This document shows positions 1-11,701 of a DNA stretch of 64,000 nucleotides, piece by piece. The translations under genes and the position numbers were made by a program. The stretch is from Chaunax sp. Z400. Taxonomy: Eukaryota; Chordata; Actinopteri; Lophiiformes; Chaunacidae. Every line of letters starts with the position of its first letter. The stretch's first letter is position 1. The stretch covers positions 4,463,501 to 4,527,500 of the forward strand of contig CM075186.1 of assembly GCA_037577475.1 (NCBI GenBank), written 5' to 3'. The notes beneath the pieces are model-generated. The model searched no databases, was not told the origin of the DNA, and worked only from the letters and a program-made list of their open reading frames with translations.

Positions 1-1283
1 GTAGGCGTTCATTTGAAATTCACAAAACAAACCGATAAAGTGGATAAATTTGAAGTGGATACATACTGGTTTGAATCACTACTGCAGTGTGAGCTGGCAT
101 TAAAGCGATACAGTAAACATGTGATGTAGATTCCTCCACTACTACACAAGAAATCAGCATTGAATTTGATCAGAAAATGGCTTAATACTAGTGAAATTAT
201 CTGTCTATGCAGCATGATAATTTTACTTGTCACTAAATCTTTAAAAAGTTGGTTGGTTTAAAAATTAGCAGGCTAGATTTAAAAAAAACTTGTGAATAAC
301 TTTTGAAACAGGATAATTAGCTCATCTTTCCAGATCTAGGATTTTAAATCTTGGCAAGTACAGAACAATTTGCAGTGTGTAAATTTTCCAATTACACCTA
401 TTCATTATTTATTTTCCTGCCGTCTTGCACCTCGCATTTCTCTAAATTTTGATAACCTTGTTCCTGCTGCACTCATTCCTCTCTCTATGTAGACCAGCAC
501 CAGCAGATCGCTAACATAAGTGTAGCTGGTGATAAAAGACAGGAGGAAGGAAGACATTAGGAGATATAGAGTACACTTGATATGTGATAAGAACGGCATG
601 CACACAATGTAGCACAGCACACACCGACTTCCACACATGGGAACACAGTGAAATCATCAAACACATTTGATGACATGTGTGTATGTGTCCAGTGTTAATA
701 ACTAGAAATGAATGAATGTTAATTGAAAATGATAGTCAGTGTACAAAACATTAGGAATACCTTCCAAATAGTAATTCAAAGCTCTAATCCTGCACAAGCT
801 TTGTCTAAGAAACCCCCTTTATCCTAATTATATAGCAGTTTACAGTCACTGCTTTCCCCTACATACAGTATGTCCGTGTAAGGATAGAGAAAAGGTGCTC
901 CTAATATTATGTACACCGTCTGACTGAAGAATAGGAGGGTGGTAAAACCTCATCCTCTTAAAGTGAGAATGGAGAGAGCGCCTACTGAGTGTCATTCAAG
1001 CTGGATTCCCTTTTAGAGAAAGGAGGAGGAATGGCAGGGCAGGAGGAAAGAGGAAATAAAGCAAAGAGTTAGAGACTCAAGAGGAGGAGCGTGAATAAAA
1101 GGCAAACATATCTGTCTGTCAGTAGGAGACAAAAATGAGGAATGTTTTTATAGATGAATAAAGTTTTGCTTCGTGAGAGTAGATGACTGGTCATGAATGA
1201 TGATGGCAGGAAAACAGGGGGGATGGTGAATGATGCTGTGTTTTTTGAGAGAGAGAGTGTGTTTGATGTGAGACGTCACTCAC
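1..1283 (-). other. ppip5k1 intron (partial), no exon seen
   Basis: AT-rich sequence after the donor at 1,283. Reading both strands I find no family-conserved block and no repeat I can name. Confidence 0.6.
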
Positions 1284-1393
1284 ATCTCCAGGACAGTCTT
1301 CAGTTGCTCAAGTTTAGATTTCTTCTCCTCGATCTCGCAATCATTGTGCTGACCCAGTTCGACCAGCAGCAGGCGGGCGATATCCAGCACTTC
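1284..1393 (-). CDS. ppip5k1: ppip5k1 coding exon 12 (last one found in the window)
   Basis: Encodes EVLDIARLLLVELGQHNDCE then IEEKKSKLEQLKTVLEM. Acceptor TTCCAG, donor GTGAGT, 110 bases. The next family block (YGHFSGINRK) is not found between 1 and 1,283, so it lies beyond the left edge. Confidence 0.92.
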
Positions 1394-4300
1394 CTGGAAA
1401 AACAGAGCTTATCTTAATCTTTATTTGGCAGACTAACAAAAGCTGGATCATCTGCAACACCTGACTGCACCTGACTACATATGATGTCAAAGACAAGACT
1501 CTAAGCTTCAAAAACACATCAGCTATACATCAATATTTATGCATTTTATGCATCTATGATGTTTTGTGAGCCATAAAAATAGTAATTATGATGCTTGATC
1601 CATGTAAACCGAAACTGCATCAACAGAAAGCCTTCATTATTCTTGAAAGAAGTAAGTCGTATGTGAAAAGAAGACAGAGGGAGCGTGGGAAAAAGAATGA
1701 TAGAGATTAAAATCACTCACCTGTAGCTGTTTTGGCTTCTTCAGCTTTAACTTTCCTGACTTGTAGCCTCCGTACTTCTCAAACAACTCAAAGAATCTGT
1801 GCAGGATGAAGAGAATGAAAAAGGATGAAGGCTATGTTCACATCACAAGCCACACTGAGGTTTTTTGCTCAGATCAGATGTGGTAATCTTGACGGTTCAC
1901 ATTCATAGTTATAAGTGACCTATATACATATATATATATAGGTCACTTATAACATCACTTATACATATAAAAGCATTAGAAATGAGGAGGAATGGTGTTC
2001 CGTCTTTCAGTTTGTACATTTTGTTCAGTGTAATTCTTGGGGGTGTTAAATCTTAGAGAGTTAAAACAAGACTTTTGTTGTTGCTGACAGAAAAAGGGAG
2101 AGACACCTTAATGTGAATGTAAGAGACATCTTAATGTGAATGTAAGAGACTTACAGAGGATGCCTGACTTCCATTTTCATCTTTTGCTTTGGTGTACGAT
2201 CTCCATGGCGGATGATGGCAATAACACAGCGCAGCTCCATCCTAAACAAGATAAAGGAATGGACACGACAAAAATCAATTCCAGCAGAAAGAAAAGAGCT
2301 AATCATCAAAACATTGACCGTAACGTTCATTAATGTTTTTAAATGTTACATATAGCATCCAATATCATATCATATGCACAGTCGTCCAGAAACCCTCGAC
2401 AGAATAAAACCAGTATCCTGCTTTACATGGTTCCTGAGGTTGTTGGGACGATGGGGATGTCTTCAGCTTCCATGGGGATGGACCAGGGGATGTGGAACTG
2501 GGGGGCTAATTCCCTCATCACCATATTCCTGATGAGGCAGAGAAAAGCAAACAGACTTAAAGAAGTCTTTCACAACTGGAAAGATGATCTCGTCATAAAA
2601 CTGGGACTGTCTATGCTGTAAAAAGATCTGATTGATTTGTATATTAGTGGAGATTAGTGGAACATGGGCAGAGAAATCAGAAAAGTTAAAGTTGTTTATC
2701 TCATAGTGTGTGACCCACCCCAGGACTTTGGCGCAGTCATCGTAGTACTTCATGGAGTTTTTGACGAAGCTGAAGCCGTTGACATCACAGACGAAGGAGT
2801 GGCCGTTGGCTCTGAGCAGGTCGAACCCACACACTGTTTGCTAAAATCACATGTAGATGTAACCCCAAGGTGGAGAGAAAAACGTTTTTAAAAAAACACA
2901 AAAAAACACAACAGCCTGTTCCTTAAAAAAACAAAAAAACAATTTCTTATGTATTATTTGAGGCATTTTATCTAAATGTGTTCTAATGGTATATTTCTGC
3001 AAATTATATAGAAAGTTTCAACAGCAGCAAAATTAGACAGATAATATCTGGATATATAAAAATGAAGATGAACTTGAATATATTCTCTATAGATAATATC
3101 TGTAACTGGACTGGTTCTCAGTCACAGGTTTGTGTTCTAGGCCTTTAACGCTACAAGTATTTGTTAAGGAACATATTCTCTTTGGCCTCACAATCTTTAA
3201 AACACACTTGTTACTGTGATGAGTGACGACCGAGATACTGTGTAATACACAAAGTACTGATGATAATAATAAGAAGGAGAAGAAGAAGAGGAAGAAGGAG
3301 GAGGAGGAGGAGGAGTTGTGAGAACTTATAAATTATAGATTTTCTGTGCCTTCAAGCTACAGTCATCTTTATTTGTTTGTGTTGTTTCTGAATTCACTCA
3401 TCCATAACAAGCTTTGGGTGTAAAGGAGTCAGCACCAGAGATCTTTCCTTTTTGCTTACTGTTTGCTGATTACAGAACTGTATAATGTGTGATATGAATC
3501 ATTCTCATGGAAGCAGTCTTGGAAAAAAAAAGAAGCTTCTGGCAACTCCTTTTCATCAAGGAAATATTGTTTCTAGTTTGATAGTAAAACAATTCATGTT
3601 GTCAAGACCAATTTTTGAGCCATGATTGCTTCATCAGCAATAGCAATAGAAAAACGTAAAAGTCTAAAAAGTCTAAATGTAGAATTCCTGACAATCTGAG
3701 ACTTGGGTCTTTATTTGTTGCACGGCATCCTCCTCATGATGAAGGCTGCGTTTACCTTGAAGGCCATGCAGACCTTGCGGGCCACCAGCTTCTCCATGGA
3801 GGTCAACATGACCGGGTAGCGGATCTCTTTCCCCTCGCTGTCCCTCTCCACCTTTCCGTCAAGGGCAGGAGATTTCCGGGCTTCTGCGTGAGCGTAGTCT
3901 GGACCCACTGTGTAAACCTGAGATGTCCACAAACACCACATGACACACGTACATACAGACAGAAGACACACAGTCTTATAGCACATTGTAATGGTTTTTA
4001 TGTTTCTCTAACTGCGTGACACATCAGCATGAGCCCTGTTCAGTCTAATAAATCTGTTCAGCCTTATAAACATCTCCATCAATGACCCACCTTCACATCA
4101 GTGCCATCTGTGGGCATGAACTCTTCATATATGTAGGATCCAGTCTTTCGAACGCTGCTTTCGGGGGAGTACACGCTGCTACGACTCCCTATCTACAGTA
4201 AAGAGGCAGAGAGACAAAGAAACCTGTCCATAAAAACCTTATCACTCATCCTTCGTTCCATCTATGTGGTTTAAACAGATTTTAAACTGCTGCAGCCATA

Positions 4301-7300
4301 CAACCTGTCAGTGTCACCTATTTTAGGTTTTATTTCATATTCATCATGTAAGTGATTAAATAAAATAACACTGAGCCTCAACCAATAGTATGGATGTTTT
4401 CCTGCCTTGCTTGGGAGACAGCTACCTTTCTGAAGAGTCTCTGGCTGCCCCCCCCAGCAGATGTTGGGTAATAGATGTAGACATTGTGGTCCTCAGCGCA
4501 CACAGGTTTCTCCACAAAGGGTTTAGGGAACACCTCCCCGTTCACCTCAACATGGTCCTCCCCCTCCACCAGGTTACATTCTGCATGGGGTAAGACTTAA
4601 GTTTTAAATTCACTTCACAAGGAAACCTTAAATATACAAAAACGACAGAGATGAGAAGCAACAGTGATGCTAAAGACAAAGGAAATAAGTTTACATGTCG
4701 AAAAATGTCAAATCAAATCTCCTGGGATTTGAACCATTGACCCTTTGGTTATGAGCTGTCTTTAACTGTTGTGCTACATTCGTGCACCACTAAAAATAAG
4801 CGGTACAAGTCAACAACACTGAATGTTTATTACAACAGCAAGAGCCCACCTACTGTGCCTTTCACATGCACTCATAAAATAAATCCATTCAATCTTTACA
4901 AGCTTTATTGATCCTGTATTAAGCCACGACATCTACTAACATGACTCATCTAATTTCCAAATAGAAAAATAACAGGAATAACTAAAGAATAAACAAACAA
5001 TGTTGTCTGTTATATTTAGTTTAGTTTGGTTAGTAGTTTGGTTTGTTTGTTTGTCAGCAGGATCACTCAAAAACTTGATGAATTTCATAAAACATTATGA
5101 AAGGATGGAACACAGGTCAGGAAAGAACCCGTTCAATTTAGGCGAAAACCCAGAAAAAGGGGCAGATCCAGGAGGTTTTTTTTTGTTTTTTTTTTAACTT
5201 TTGTTAACAATGCAAAATCTGGCAGTTTTCAACAATACGCAAAAACTACTGAACCATTTCTGTTTACATTGCACACAAGTTCAAGTGTGATGTTAGTCTC
5301 TGGTCAAAGAATAAATTATGAAGCTGCTGATTATTATCTAAAATATTTTACTGGGTTTGCTGGCTTTGCTTTAGTTTGTCGCTATAAATCAGAGGGTTTA
5401 TACATACAACCTTTATTAAACAGAAAAAATAACTTTCTCACCTTCAGGGTTGTCTGGATCTCGGTTTAACACGGCATAACGAGGTAGGTCAATGCCCTCC
5501 TCCCGTAAAATCCGGTACACCTCTCTCCTGACAGCCAATCAAATACAATCATTATAGGATAACTGTAATGATTCTGTTTGTGTGTACTAGTGTGATTTAA
5601 CCACTCCTCTGATCAGGAAGGGAAAAAAATACAAATGCATACAAGTTGTTTGCATGAAAAGGATGCAGCTGCTGCAATTTGCTAAGAGAGAGACGGCGAA
5701 TTTGAATAAAGTTAGAAGATGAATATGCAGGAGGAATGTAAACCTTTTGTTATGAAAACTGAAATTCAAATTGGACAAGAAGTGGTGAAAAACATACACA
5801 GATGCAGGTATTGTACATTGACCTGGTACTAAAGGAGTGATCATGTGACTGAGACAGCACTACTAGAAGCACATGTTCTGTGAGTTTTAAGCTGCCAAAA
5901 CGTAGCCGACTGTTGATTTCAGCTACTTCTGAACATCGTCACACTCATTGCATGAACTGCCATCATCTTTTTGGGGACTACTGTTCTGAAAATAACTGGC
6001 AGAACTTTTTTGACACTCCTCGACCACGTGAGTGTGTGTGTCTGTTCAAACGCTACCTGTCCTGTATGAAATACTGCATGTTCAGGTCATTGATGAGCAG
6101 AGGATTCCTGAGCTTTGCGTATTCAACAGCTTTGTCCAGAGGGAAACCTGAAAAATGTGAAATAACATTGATTATCTCGTTACAAGGGCACCTGTCAGTG
6201 GGTGGGATGTATAAGGCAGGAAGTGATCATGTTGTCCTCGAAGTTGCTGCGTTTGTTTGCAGATTTTACCTTTGGAGTGGAAGGAGATAAGGCAGTCACA
6301 GAGGGGCCACTTCTCCACAGGTTCCTCCAGGATCACTTCTTCCGGAAAGATGACCATGTTGATGTAGTCGAACTTACAAAGGCGCTCCAGGATCTGAGTC
6401 ATGGGCTTTGATTTGGACTTTTTCATCATGGCACATATGCCGACCACAATCTGTCGCTCTGGTGGCTGGTGAAGAGGACGGGGGAGACCGCCGCCGAGAA
6501 AGGGAAGGATGGAGGGAGATGATGAGTAAGACATGGGTAGAGACGACTGATGAAAACATGCCAATGAAACAGCTGCAGTAAGTATAAATACAGCATAGAT
6601 AGCCTGCATGATTATTTTTTATATGTATATGTTGTATATGAATTTTAATCGGGGCAACTTTGAAAAAGAGAGTTTTGATAATGATGACATGAGTCTTGGT
6701 GGCTTTTTAATAATATATTATATTGTCAGATGTCAAATAGGGATTTTTGAATTGTGTGATACTTAAAAGCTTAAAAATGTAAAGCTGAGTTTGAGATGTT
6801 CGATCTGATGGGGGTAAGAGCGGTCATCCACCAATCAGAAGGTCGGTGGTTCGATCCCCACGTCCCCCAGTTCTACATGACGAAGTATCCTTGAGCAAGA
6901 CACTGAATCCCAATCTGCTCCCTGGACGCCGTAATGGCAGCCAACTGCTCCTCAGGGATGGGTCAAATGCAGAGAAAGAATTTCCCCACGGGGACGATAA
7001 AAGTATAGCTTACATTCATGGTCCCCTGAAGATGAAGCCTTTTAAATTTTTTTGTTTTTATTTTTCAGTTTAACTTATACAGTGACAACTCTCTCTGGTT
7101 CCTCATGCTTCTCAGAGGATATGGATGATTATTTTTGGTTTCCCGACTAGTTGTAGGGGCAGATCATACAAGAATATGATTTTGTCAAATATTTGTTCAA
7201 CCATCAATTTTGTTTGCAGCGTGAATTAAGCTTTATAGCCTCACAGGGCTGCTAGTTTTGTTAGCATTGCACTAAACTGCTTTGCGTAGGGGAGACTAGA

Positions 7301-8417
7301 GACAATTGTAACAGGGGACATTGTTACACACTCAGGTAGAAAGATGCAAACGTGATGACACTGCATATTCTCTGTATTATTCTCTCTGCCTGTGGAAAAG
7401 GAGCATGATCAACAACAAAAAATGATTTTAAACTGTAAAAGTTACTTTTTGGATGTGCTATATTTTTGTTGTGTAGTTTAAAGTTTAGATGATCGGCATT
7501 TAAACGTCCATCCATTTTATCTCTTGGTTACTGGTTAAAAATTAACAAGAAGAACATATACAAATATAGATGGTGCTAGTTAGAAAACCAGATTTTATCA
7601 TGGCCTGACGAGTGTATTTTAAGTAGTCAGTTAGTTATGAAGGACAGTATAAAAAATGTCATAGTTGCCCCTGGTCTCCCCTACCTTTATTCTTACACTA
7701 ATGTATAAATGTACTTGTTCATTTGCCACAGTGGCTGCAGTGATGGCTACACTATGAACTGAAACCTAGTAAGAGAGCAGCTAACAGCACGACCATGATG
7801 TCCTTTTATAGCAACAGGACTAAACAACCAGAGTCCAGATGCCTTACAGTTGTTTATCTACTGGATCAGTCTCACGCCAACCTTTGTTTATTCTTTTTTT
7901 TCCACCGACCAGTTCCAAATGAAAGTTTCCTCTTTAAATTTTTCAGCCTGTTCGTTCTGCCTAAAATGGCCAAAGCTTTGGCTTCCTGCTCCAAAAATTA
8001 AACCCTCTTTTTCTATTCACAATTGCATTAATAATACTATGACTGTAGTTTATAAGTGCAAAAAGGTTTATGGTAATTTATAGTTGCAAATGCTCATGAA
8101 AAAACTACACAAACAAAAAGTAATGATGCGTTAACTTTGATGTAAAACTGTCACAACCGTAAAACAGTCTTTTAGCAACAAGGCGGACCTTGTACACCTC
8201 AAAACTTTACAAACTGCACACCATACGACCTGCTACTCACCGACTCATCTTCATCCACCTCCATTTCCTCGTCTCGATATATTTCATTCTTCATGCCTGC
8301 CTCCATTTGGCCAAAGTCCAGCTCATCATCTTCACAGCCAAGCACAAACCGAGGAACGTCTCTTCGATCCCGCCCCCGTCCTGCCGCTGCTCCTAGTCCG
8401 TTGCAGGGCTCGGACAT
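1284..8417 (-). CDS. ppip5k1: PPIP5K1, inositol hexakisphosphate / diphosphoinositol-pentakisphosphate kinase, 5' half (12 coding exons, continues past left edge)
   Basis: Cytosolic bifunctional enzyme of inositol pyrophosphate metabolism. The N-terminal ATP-grasp kinase adds a beta-phosphate at position 1 of InsP6 or 5-InsP7; the C-terminal histidine-acid-phosphatase-like domain removes it. Coding exons on the minus strand are 8417-8241, 6465-6270, 6147-6057, 5527-5442, 4580-4426, 4192-4091, 3917-3756, 2840-2719, 2528-2427, 2241-2155, 1796-1721 and 1393-1284. All have AG/GT borders and phases that join, giving about 488 residues. Visible motifs include GICAMMKKSKSKPM, FVEKP, SAGGGSQRLFRK, CDVNGFSFVKNSMKYYDDCAK and RHGDRTPKQKMKMEV. 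Paralogue choice (1, not 2) rests on ILERLCKFDY, EEGIDLPRYAVLNRDP and MEKLVARKVC, which fit PPIP5K1 better. The rest of the phosphatase domain and the tail lie outside the window. Family assignment is very sure; paralogue number fairly sure. Confidence 0.95.
1721..1796 (-). CDS. ppip5k1: ppip5k1 coding exon 11
   Basis: Encodes FFELFEKYGGYKSGKLKLKK then PKQLQ, colinear with the family. Acceptor CACAG, donor GTGAGT, 76 bases. Confidence 0.92.
1908..1953. repeat. Perfect palindrome with 19-bp arms
   Basis: The left arm 1908-1926 starts GTTATAAGTGACC. The right arm 1935-1953 is its exact reverse complement, and the spacer is 8 bases of CA/TA. It sits in the ppip5k1 intron between coding exons 10 and 11. 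Confidence 0.9.
2155..2241 (-). CDS. ppip5k1: ppip5k1 coding exon 10 (RHGDRT phosphatase motif)
   Basis: Encodes ELRCVIAIIRHGDRTPKQKM then KMEVRHPL. RHGDRT is the histidine acid phosphatase signature with its catalytic His. Acceptor TTTAG, donor GTAAGT, 87 bases. A 23-base unit repeated twice directly follows the donor. Confidence 0.93.
2427..2528 (-). CDS. ppip5k1: ppip5k1 coding exon 9 (kinase-phosphatase linker)
   Basis: Encodes NMVMRELAPQFHIPWSIPME followed by AEDIPIVPTTSGTM, the conserved linker between kinase and phosphatase domains. Acceptor CATCAG, donor GTAAAG, 102 bases. Confidence 0.92.
2719..2840 (-). CDS. ppip5k1: ppip5k1 coding exon 8 (metal-binding DVNG)
   Basis: Encodes QTVCGFDLLRANGHSFVCDV then NGFSFVKNSMKYYDDCAKVLG. 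The Asp and Asn of CDVNGF are the metal ligands of this ATP-grasp family by established structure knowledge. Acceptor TTTTAG, donor GTGGGT, 122 bases. Confidence 0.93.
3756..3917 (-). CDS. ppip5k1: ppip5k1 coding exon 7
   Basis: Encodes VYTVGPDYAHAEARKSPALD, then GKVERDSEGKEIRYPVMLTS and MEKLVARKVCMAFK. Acceptor TCTCAG, donor GTAAAC, 162 bases. The last block is one of the paralogue-1 discriminating regions. Confidence 0.93.
4091..4192 (-). CDS. ppip5k1: ppip5k1 coding exon 6
   Basis: Encodes IGSRSSVYSPESSVRKTGSY followed by IYEEFMPTDGTDVK, near-invariant in the family. Acceptor CTGTAG, donor GTGGGT, 102 bases, in-frame length. Confidence 0.93.
4426..4580 (-). CDS. ppip5k1: ppip5k1 coding exon 5 (ATP-grasp core)
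   Basis: Encodes CNLVEGEDHVEVNGEVFPKP, then FVEKPVCAEDHNVYIYYP and SAGGGSQRLFRK. The Lys of FVEKP and the Gly-rich loop belong to the ATP-grasp nucleotide site by family knowledge. Acceptor ATGCAG, donor GTAGCT, 155 bases. Confidence 0.93.
4999..5240 (+). repeat. Dispersed fish repeat fragment (gtttgtttgtcagcagga family)
   Basis: The run from a GTTTGTTTGT motif through a 'cagcaggatca' block to 'ggggcagatccagga' and a T-rich stretch recurs, diverged, near 17,200-17,800, 18,740-18,840 and 22,990-23,250. That indicates a high-copy interspersed repeat. I cannot name its class. Confidence 0.6.
5442..5527 (-). CDS. ppip5k1: ppip5k1 coding exon 4
   Basis: Encodes REVYRILREEGIDLPRYAVL then NRDPDNPE. 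The EEGIDLPRYAVLNRDP stretch fits PPIP5K1 better than PPIP5K2. Acceptor CTGTCAG, donor GTGAGA, 86 bases. Confidence 0.92.
6057..6147 (-). CDS. ppip5k1: ppip5k1 coding exon 3
   Basis: Encodes FPLDKAVEYAKLRNPLLIND followed by LNMQYFIQDR, nearly invariant in the family. Acceptor TTTTTCAG, donor GTAGCG, 91 bases. Confidence 0.92.
6270..6465 (-). CDS. ppip5k1: ppip5k1 coding exon 2 (start of kinase region)
   Basis: Begins PPERQIVVGICAMMKKSKSK and ends ISFHSKG. It is the N-terminal alpha/beta subdomain of the VIP1 kinase. Acceptor CACCAG and donor GTAAAA; length 196, phase 0 to 1. A second AG seven bases downstream could shift the acceptor, but the chosen site keeps the conserved PPERQ reading. 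Confidence 0.92.
6815..7022 (+). repeat. tRNA-derived SINE in ppip5k1 intron
   Basis: Carries a pol III B-box-like GGTTCGATCCCC at about 6,848 and the downstream block (actgaatcccaatctgc ... gatgggtcaaatgcagag) common to fish tRNA-derived SINEs. It lies upstream of ppip5k1 exon 2 on the opposite strand. The class call is from memory of such elements. Confidence 0.7.
7286..7684. mobile_element. Non-autonomous DNA transposon (MITE) with GTAGGGGAGAC ends
   Basis: The left end GTAGGGGAGACTAGAGACAA (7286) is matched inverted at 7684 by a near-identical terminal repeat, about 20 bases imperfect. Length is about 399 bp with no transposase reading frame. No convincing target-site duplication is visible. 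It lies in the intron between ppip5k1 coding exons 1 and 2. Confidence 0.7.
8241..8417 (-). CDS. ppip5k1: ppip5k1 coding exon 1 (start codon, acidic N-terminus)
   Basis: Starts at ATG 8417-8415 (MSEPCNGLG) and ends before the donor GTGAGT at 8240, phase 0, 59 residues. The stretch is acidic (for example EMEVDEDES), typical of the poorly conserved N-terminus of this family. A possible 3' acceptor (TTTAACAG) lies about 9 bases upstream of the ATG on the coding strand, so the 5' UTR probably comes from an exon near 14,546. Confidence 0.85.
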
Positions 8418-8560
8418 CACAAACTCCTGTTAAACATGGCTCCTTAGGGTGGCTCCTCAAGCAGCTGAGCAGGAAGAAACCCAGTTAACTGTGCTGCACC
8501 TTCACTAGTAGACTGACACCTGCGAGGCCTGAGCCGGCTGATAACAGATGAGTGCGTCCT

Positions 8561-8561
<1 letters not shown>

Positions 8562-8642
<81 letters not shown>
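8562..8642. repeat. (TG)n microsatellite
   Basis: About 80 bases of uninterrupted TG repeat in the first ppip5k1 intron. Confidence 0.98.
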
Positions 8643-8643
<1 letters not shown>

Positions 8644-10332
8644 TATGTGTTGAGGTAGAGAAAGAGTGGTGAATAATCTAAAAGGTGGAACAGAGGGTGT
8701 GGACTCCACGAGAGTTGAGGTAGATTGTCAGGATCCTGGCTGTAAAACTCCCTGTGTCAGGACAGAGGGGTTCTGGCTCTGAGAGATAACATGTTCCAGT
8801 CTGGAGACGTTCCCTCACAATGGAAACTCCACAGTCAGCGTCTGAGCACCATTTTTCTTGACCTAGGGATAAAAAGTTAAAAAAATTAATAAATGTTTTA
8901 AACTGATGCAGTTTAAAACAACTCCAAACCAAAAATCTTAAGGTAAGCAACATTTGGCCGTTGCAGAGACACAGAGCTGTGACCGCTGGGCAACTTGATT
9001 AAAGATATTAGCATCTGAAGGACCACAGCGTTCACAGTGTCGCTACATCCATCCATACATTTCGTTAAATAAATGTCAAGGCTGTAACATCAGCTGTGAC
9101 ACAACAGAAAAGAAGACCGTTATTGATTCCAGGAAAAAAGATATTGGCAAGAAAGAATGTCTGGTATGTTGACTTTTGAAATATTTATGGATAATAGTAG
9201 TTTACACATTTTAGGTTAAGCATTTGCATCAATAGAAAATCACAAAGCTACACAAAAGCACTCTGGTATAGAACAATCAGAAAAACAATTAATATATGAT
9301 GAGTATAATGAGTATAAATGAATGAGTTTGGTTATTTAAAATCAATGCAAGCTTTGTTCTTGTCATTCGCACCTTGGATAAATTACAACATCCCATCAAA
9401 TGTTCATAAGAAATTCAAACAGGAGACTACAACTACCACTTTGCAAATTACACTTACTACTACTTATAATACAGTTCATGATACAACTACAATTAAGCCT
9501 GTGTCAGAAGGGATCAACGTATACTTTTAACCAACTTAAACCTTTGCTTCAGATCATTCTGACATGATCTATTGAATTCTTGCACTTTACAGAGAAGACT
9601 TCATCTTAAAAAAGGGGGTCAGTAACACATTTTGTGGTCATTTTCAAATCTCCAGGCTTTTCAAAGGCATCAACGCATTATTTTTGAATCCATTATTTTA
9701 AAGGCATCATGACTTCTTTGGATCCCTGTTAAAAATATGTCACTCTGTCCAGGTTCGCTCGCTGCGCTTTCGATACATGTTGTGATTGTTGCTCAACGGC
9801 CGGCTTCACAACAAACTGATGCAACGCTGAACAGGTTTCTGCAGTCGTTTTTGAAGTTCCTCTTCCCAGAGGGCTAAACTAAGGGCATTCTGGGAGGTGG
9901 AACAAAGAGAGTCACTGTTTGTTGTCACTGTATTTACTGTAATCAGAACATTGGCGTTTTAAAATCATCCTCTTAATGAGGCTTAGTGGTTCCCTCCCAG
10001 TAGAATAACGGCCTCTGCTGCTGAACTACCACTCTAACCTAATAATGACAAATATACCACTAAAATATGTCTACTACTTCTAACATTATAAGTCAAGAAA
10101 AAATAATTACAAATACACAGTTGCAACTTGCACTCAATTCATTGAAACATCCTTGAGTTGCAGTAAAGAAAACAATGACGGGACTGAACCGTCATCTGAA
10201 AAGTCATAACACACAAACCAAAGCAACTGATGTTGACAGTTTGACACAGTTTTCTAATCAGGACATGCTTCTCTTAGCAAAAGTCTGACGGCTGCCAGAT
10301 TTCAAACATTTGCAAGTGCTTCAACGTAATGG

Positions 10333-10335
<3 letters not shown>

Positions 10336-10429
<94 letters not shown>
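10336..10429. repeat. (GT)n microsatellite
   Basis: About 94 bases of uninterrupted GT repeat. Confidence 0.98.
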
Positions 10430-10430
<1 letters not shown>

Positions 10431-11701
10431 CGCACTGCTTATCTGTTATCTGATCTGATACTGCAGAGTGAAGAAATGAAGCGGTTATGTAATTCGTAAC
10501 TCGAGACTAAGCCCATGAGAGAGGTGTGAAATGAAACCAAGCCAGAATAAGAAACTTGCCACTGCAGTATTGAACACAAACAGCAGATGCAGCCCAAAGC
10601 CAGTTCAACTCATCAGTGTAGTGTGACGCCAGCACCACCCTGACCCCACCGCCCACAGCAAACAGCTGACTTAAGAGGAAAAGCATCCAGAAAGAGGGGT
10701 GGATCATATCACAACATACCACAAGCCGACTACGTAACTCCATGCAGTCTTTATATAAATGCTGCGCAGATTATTTCACTAGCAGATGAACGGCAGATGC
10801 GGCCTTCCTGTGCTCAGAACCTTCTGTCATGACATACCTCAATGGAATCGCACAAGTGACTTGGCTTAATCTTTGTACCCAGAAATAACAGCGTCCTCTT
10901 CTGTAGGGGGGGGACACGGGATCTGTGGGGTGGAGCCAAGGCACGGTTGTTGGGCGCCATAGGCCGGCTACGCTACATAAAGATGATTTGTCATTGCTAA
11001 CCTCTGAGGTGGTGACAGGCCGCACCAAAATGAGGAAGCTCTTCTCGCTGGCTCAGGGTCAACCAACACTAACAGCGATAAACTCATGAATAAATACCTG
11101 TAACTGCTGTTAGAAGGCACCTAAACTGAGTTTGTTCTATCTATACCATACCAAGCACATGACCTCTAGTCTGCTGCGTGGCATGAGTTTATACATGAGT
11201 TTTATACAACCTTAGGTGTATCAAACTTTAATTCCAACCAGACAGTAAATCATGCATGTGACCAGACTGATTAAAATAACTTGCAACAATGAGCTCTGCT
11301 GGTATTATGATCGGATAAAGGAAAATAACACTCTTGGCCTTCATTCACACGTGACTCAATACCACTGTTGGTTTAACCTGACGTGCTATCACAAGGTCTC
11401 CTGGTATGCGGTGCTCTGACGCAACATTTCCACACTTAAGTTCCTCTACCATCTGATTTGCATCACGATGGTCTCCTTGATGGGTTATACGCATTAGGGT
11501 TGAGTAACGAACTAGTATTTTAAAGGGCACCAACCAAATTACATCAGTGCTACAGAGCACCAATTCACATTAAACCAATCAGTGCAAAAGCTCACCAGAG
11601 AGCACATCTGGGTCAGAGTAACTTAAGCTCTTTTTAGACAGAGATCGTGCAACAGAGGCGCAAGGAAAACCCTTCTCTACGAAGCCTTTATGTGTTTAAA
11701 C

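Noticed and set aside
405..638. Possible further ppip5k1 exon
   Set aside because: The minus-strand frame shows none of the conserved residues expected next in the family.
2100..2150. 23-base unit repeated twice after the exon 10 donor of ppip5k1
   Set aside because: Only two copies, and no sign that it affects the consensus donor.
8485..8709. 74-codon frame with a His-Thr repeat
   Set aside because: It is the (TG)n microsatellite in translation.
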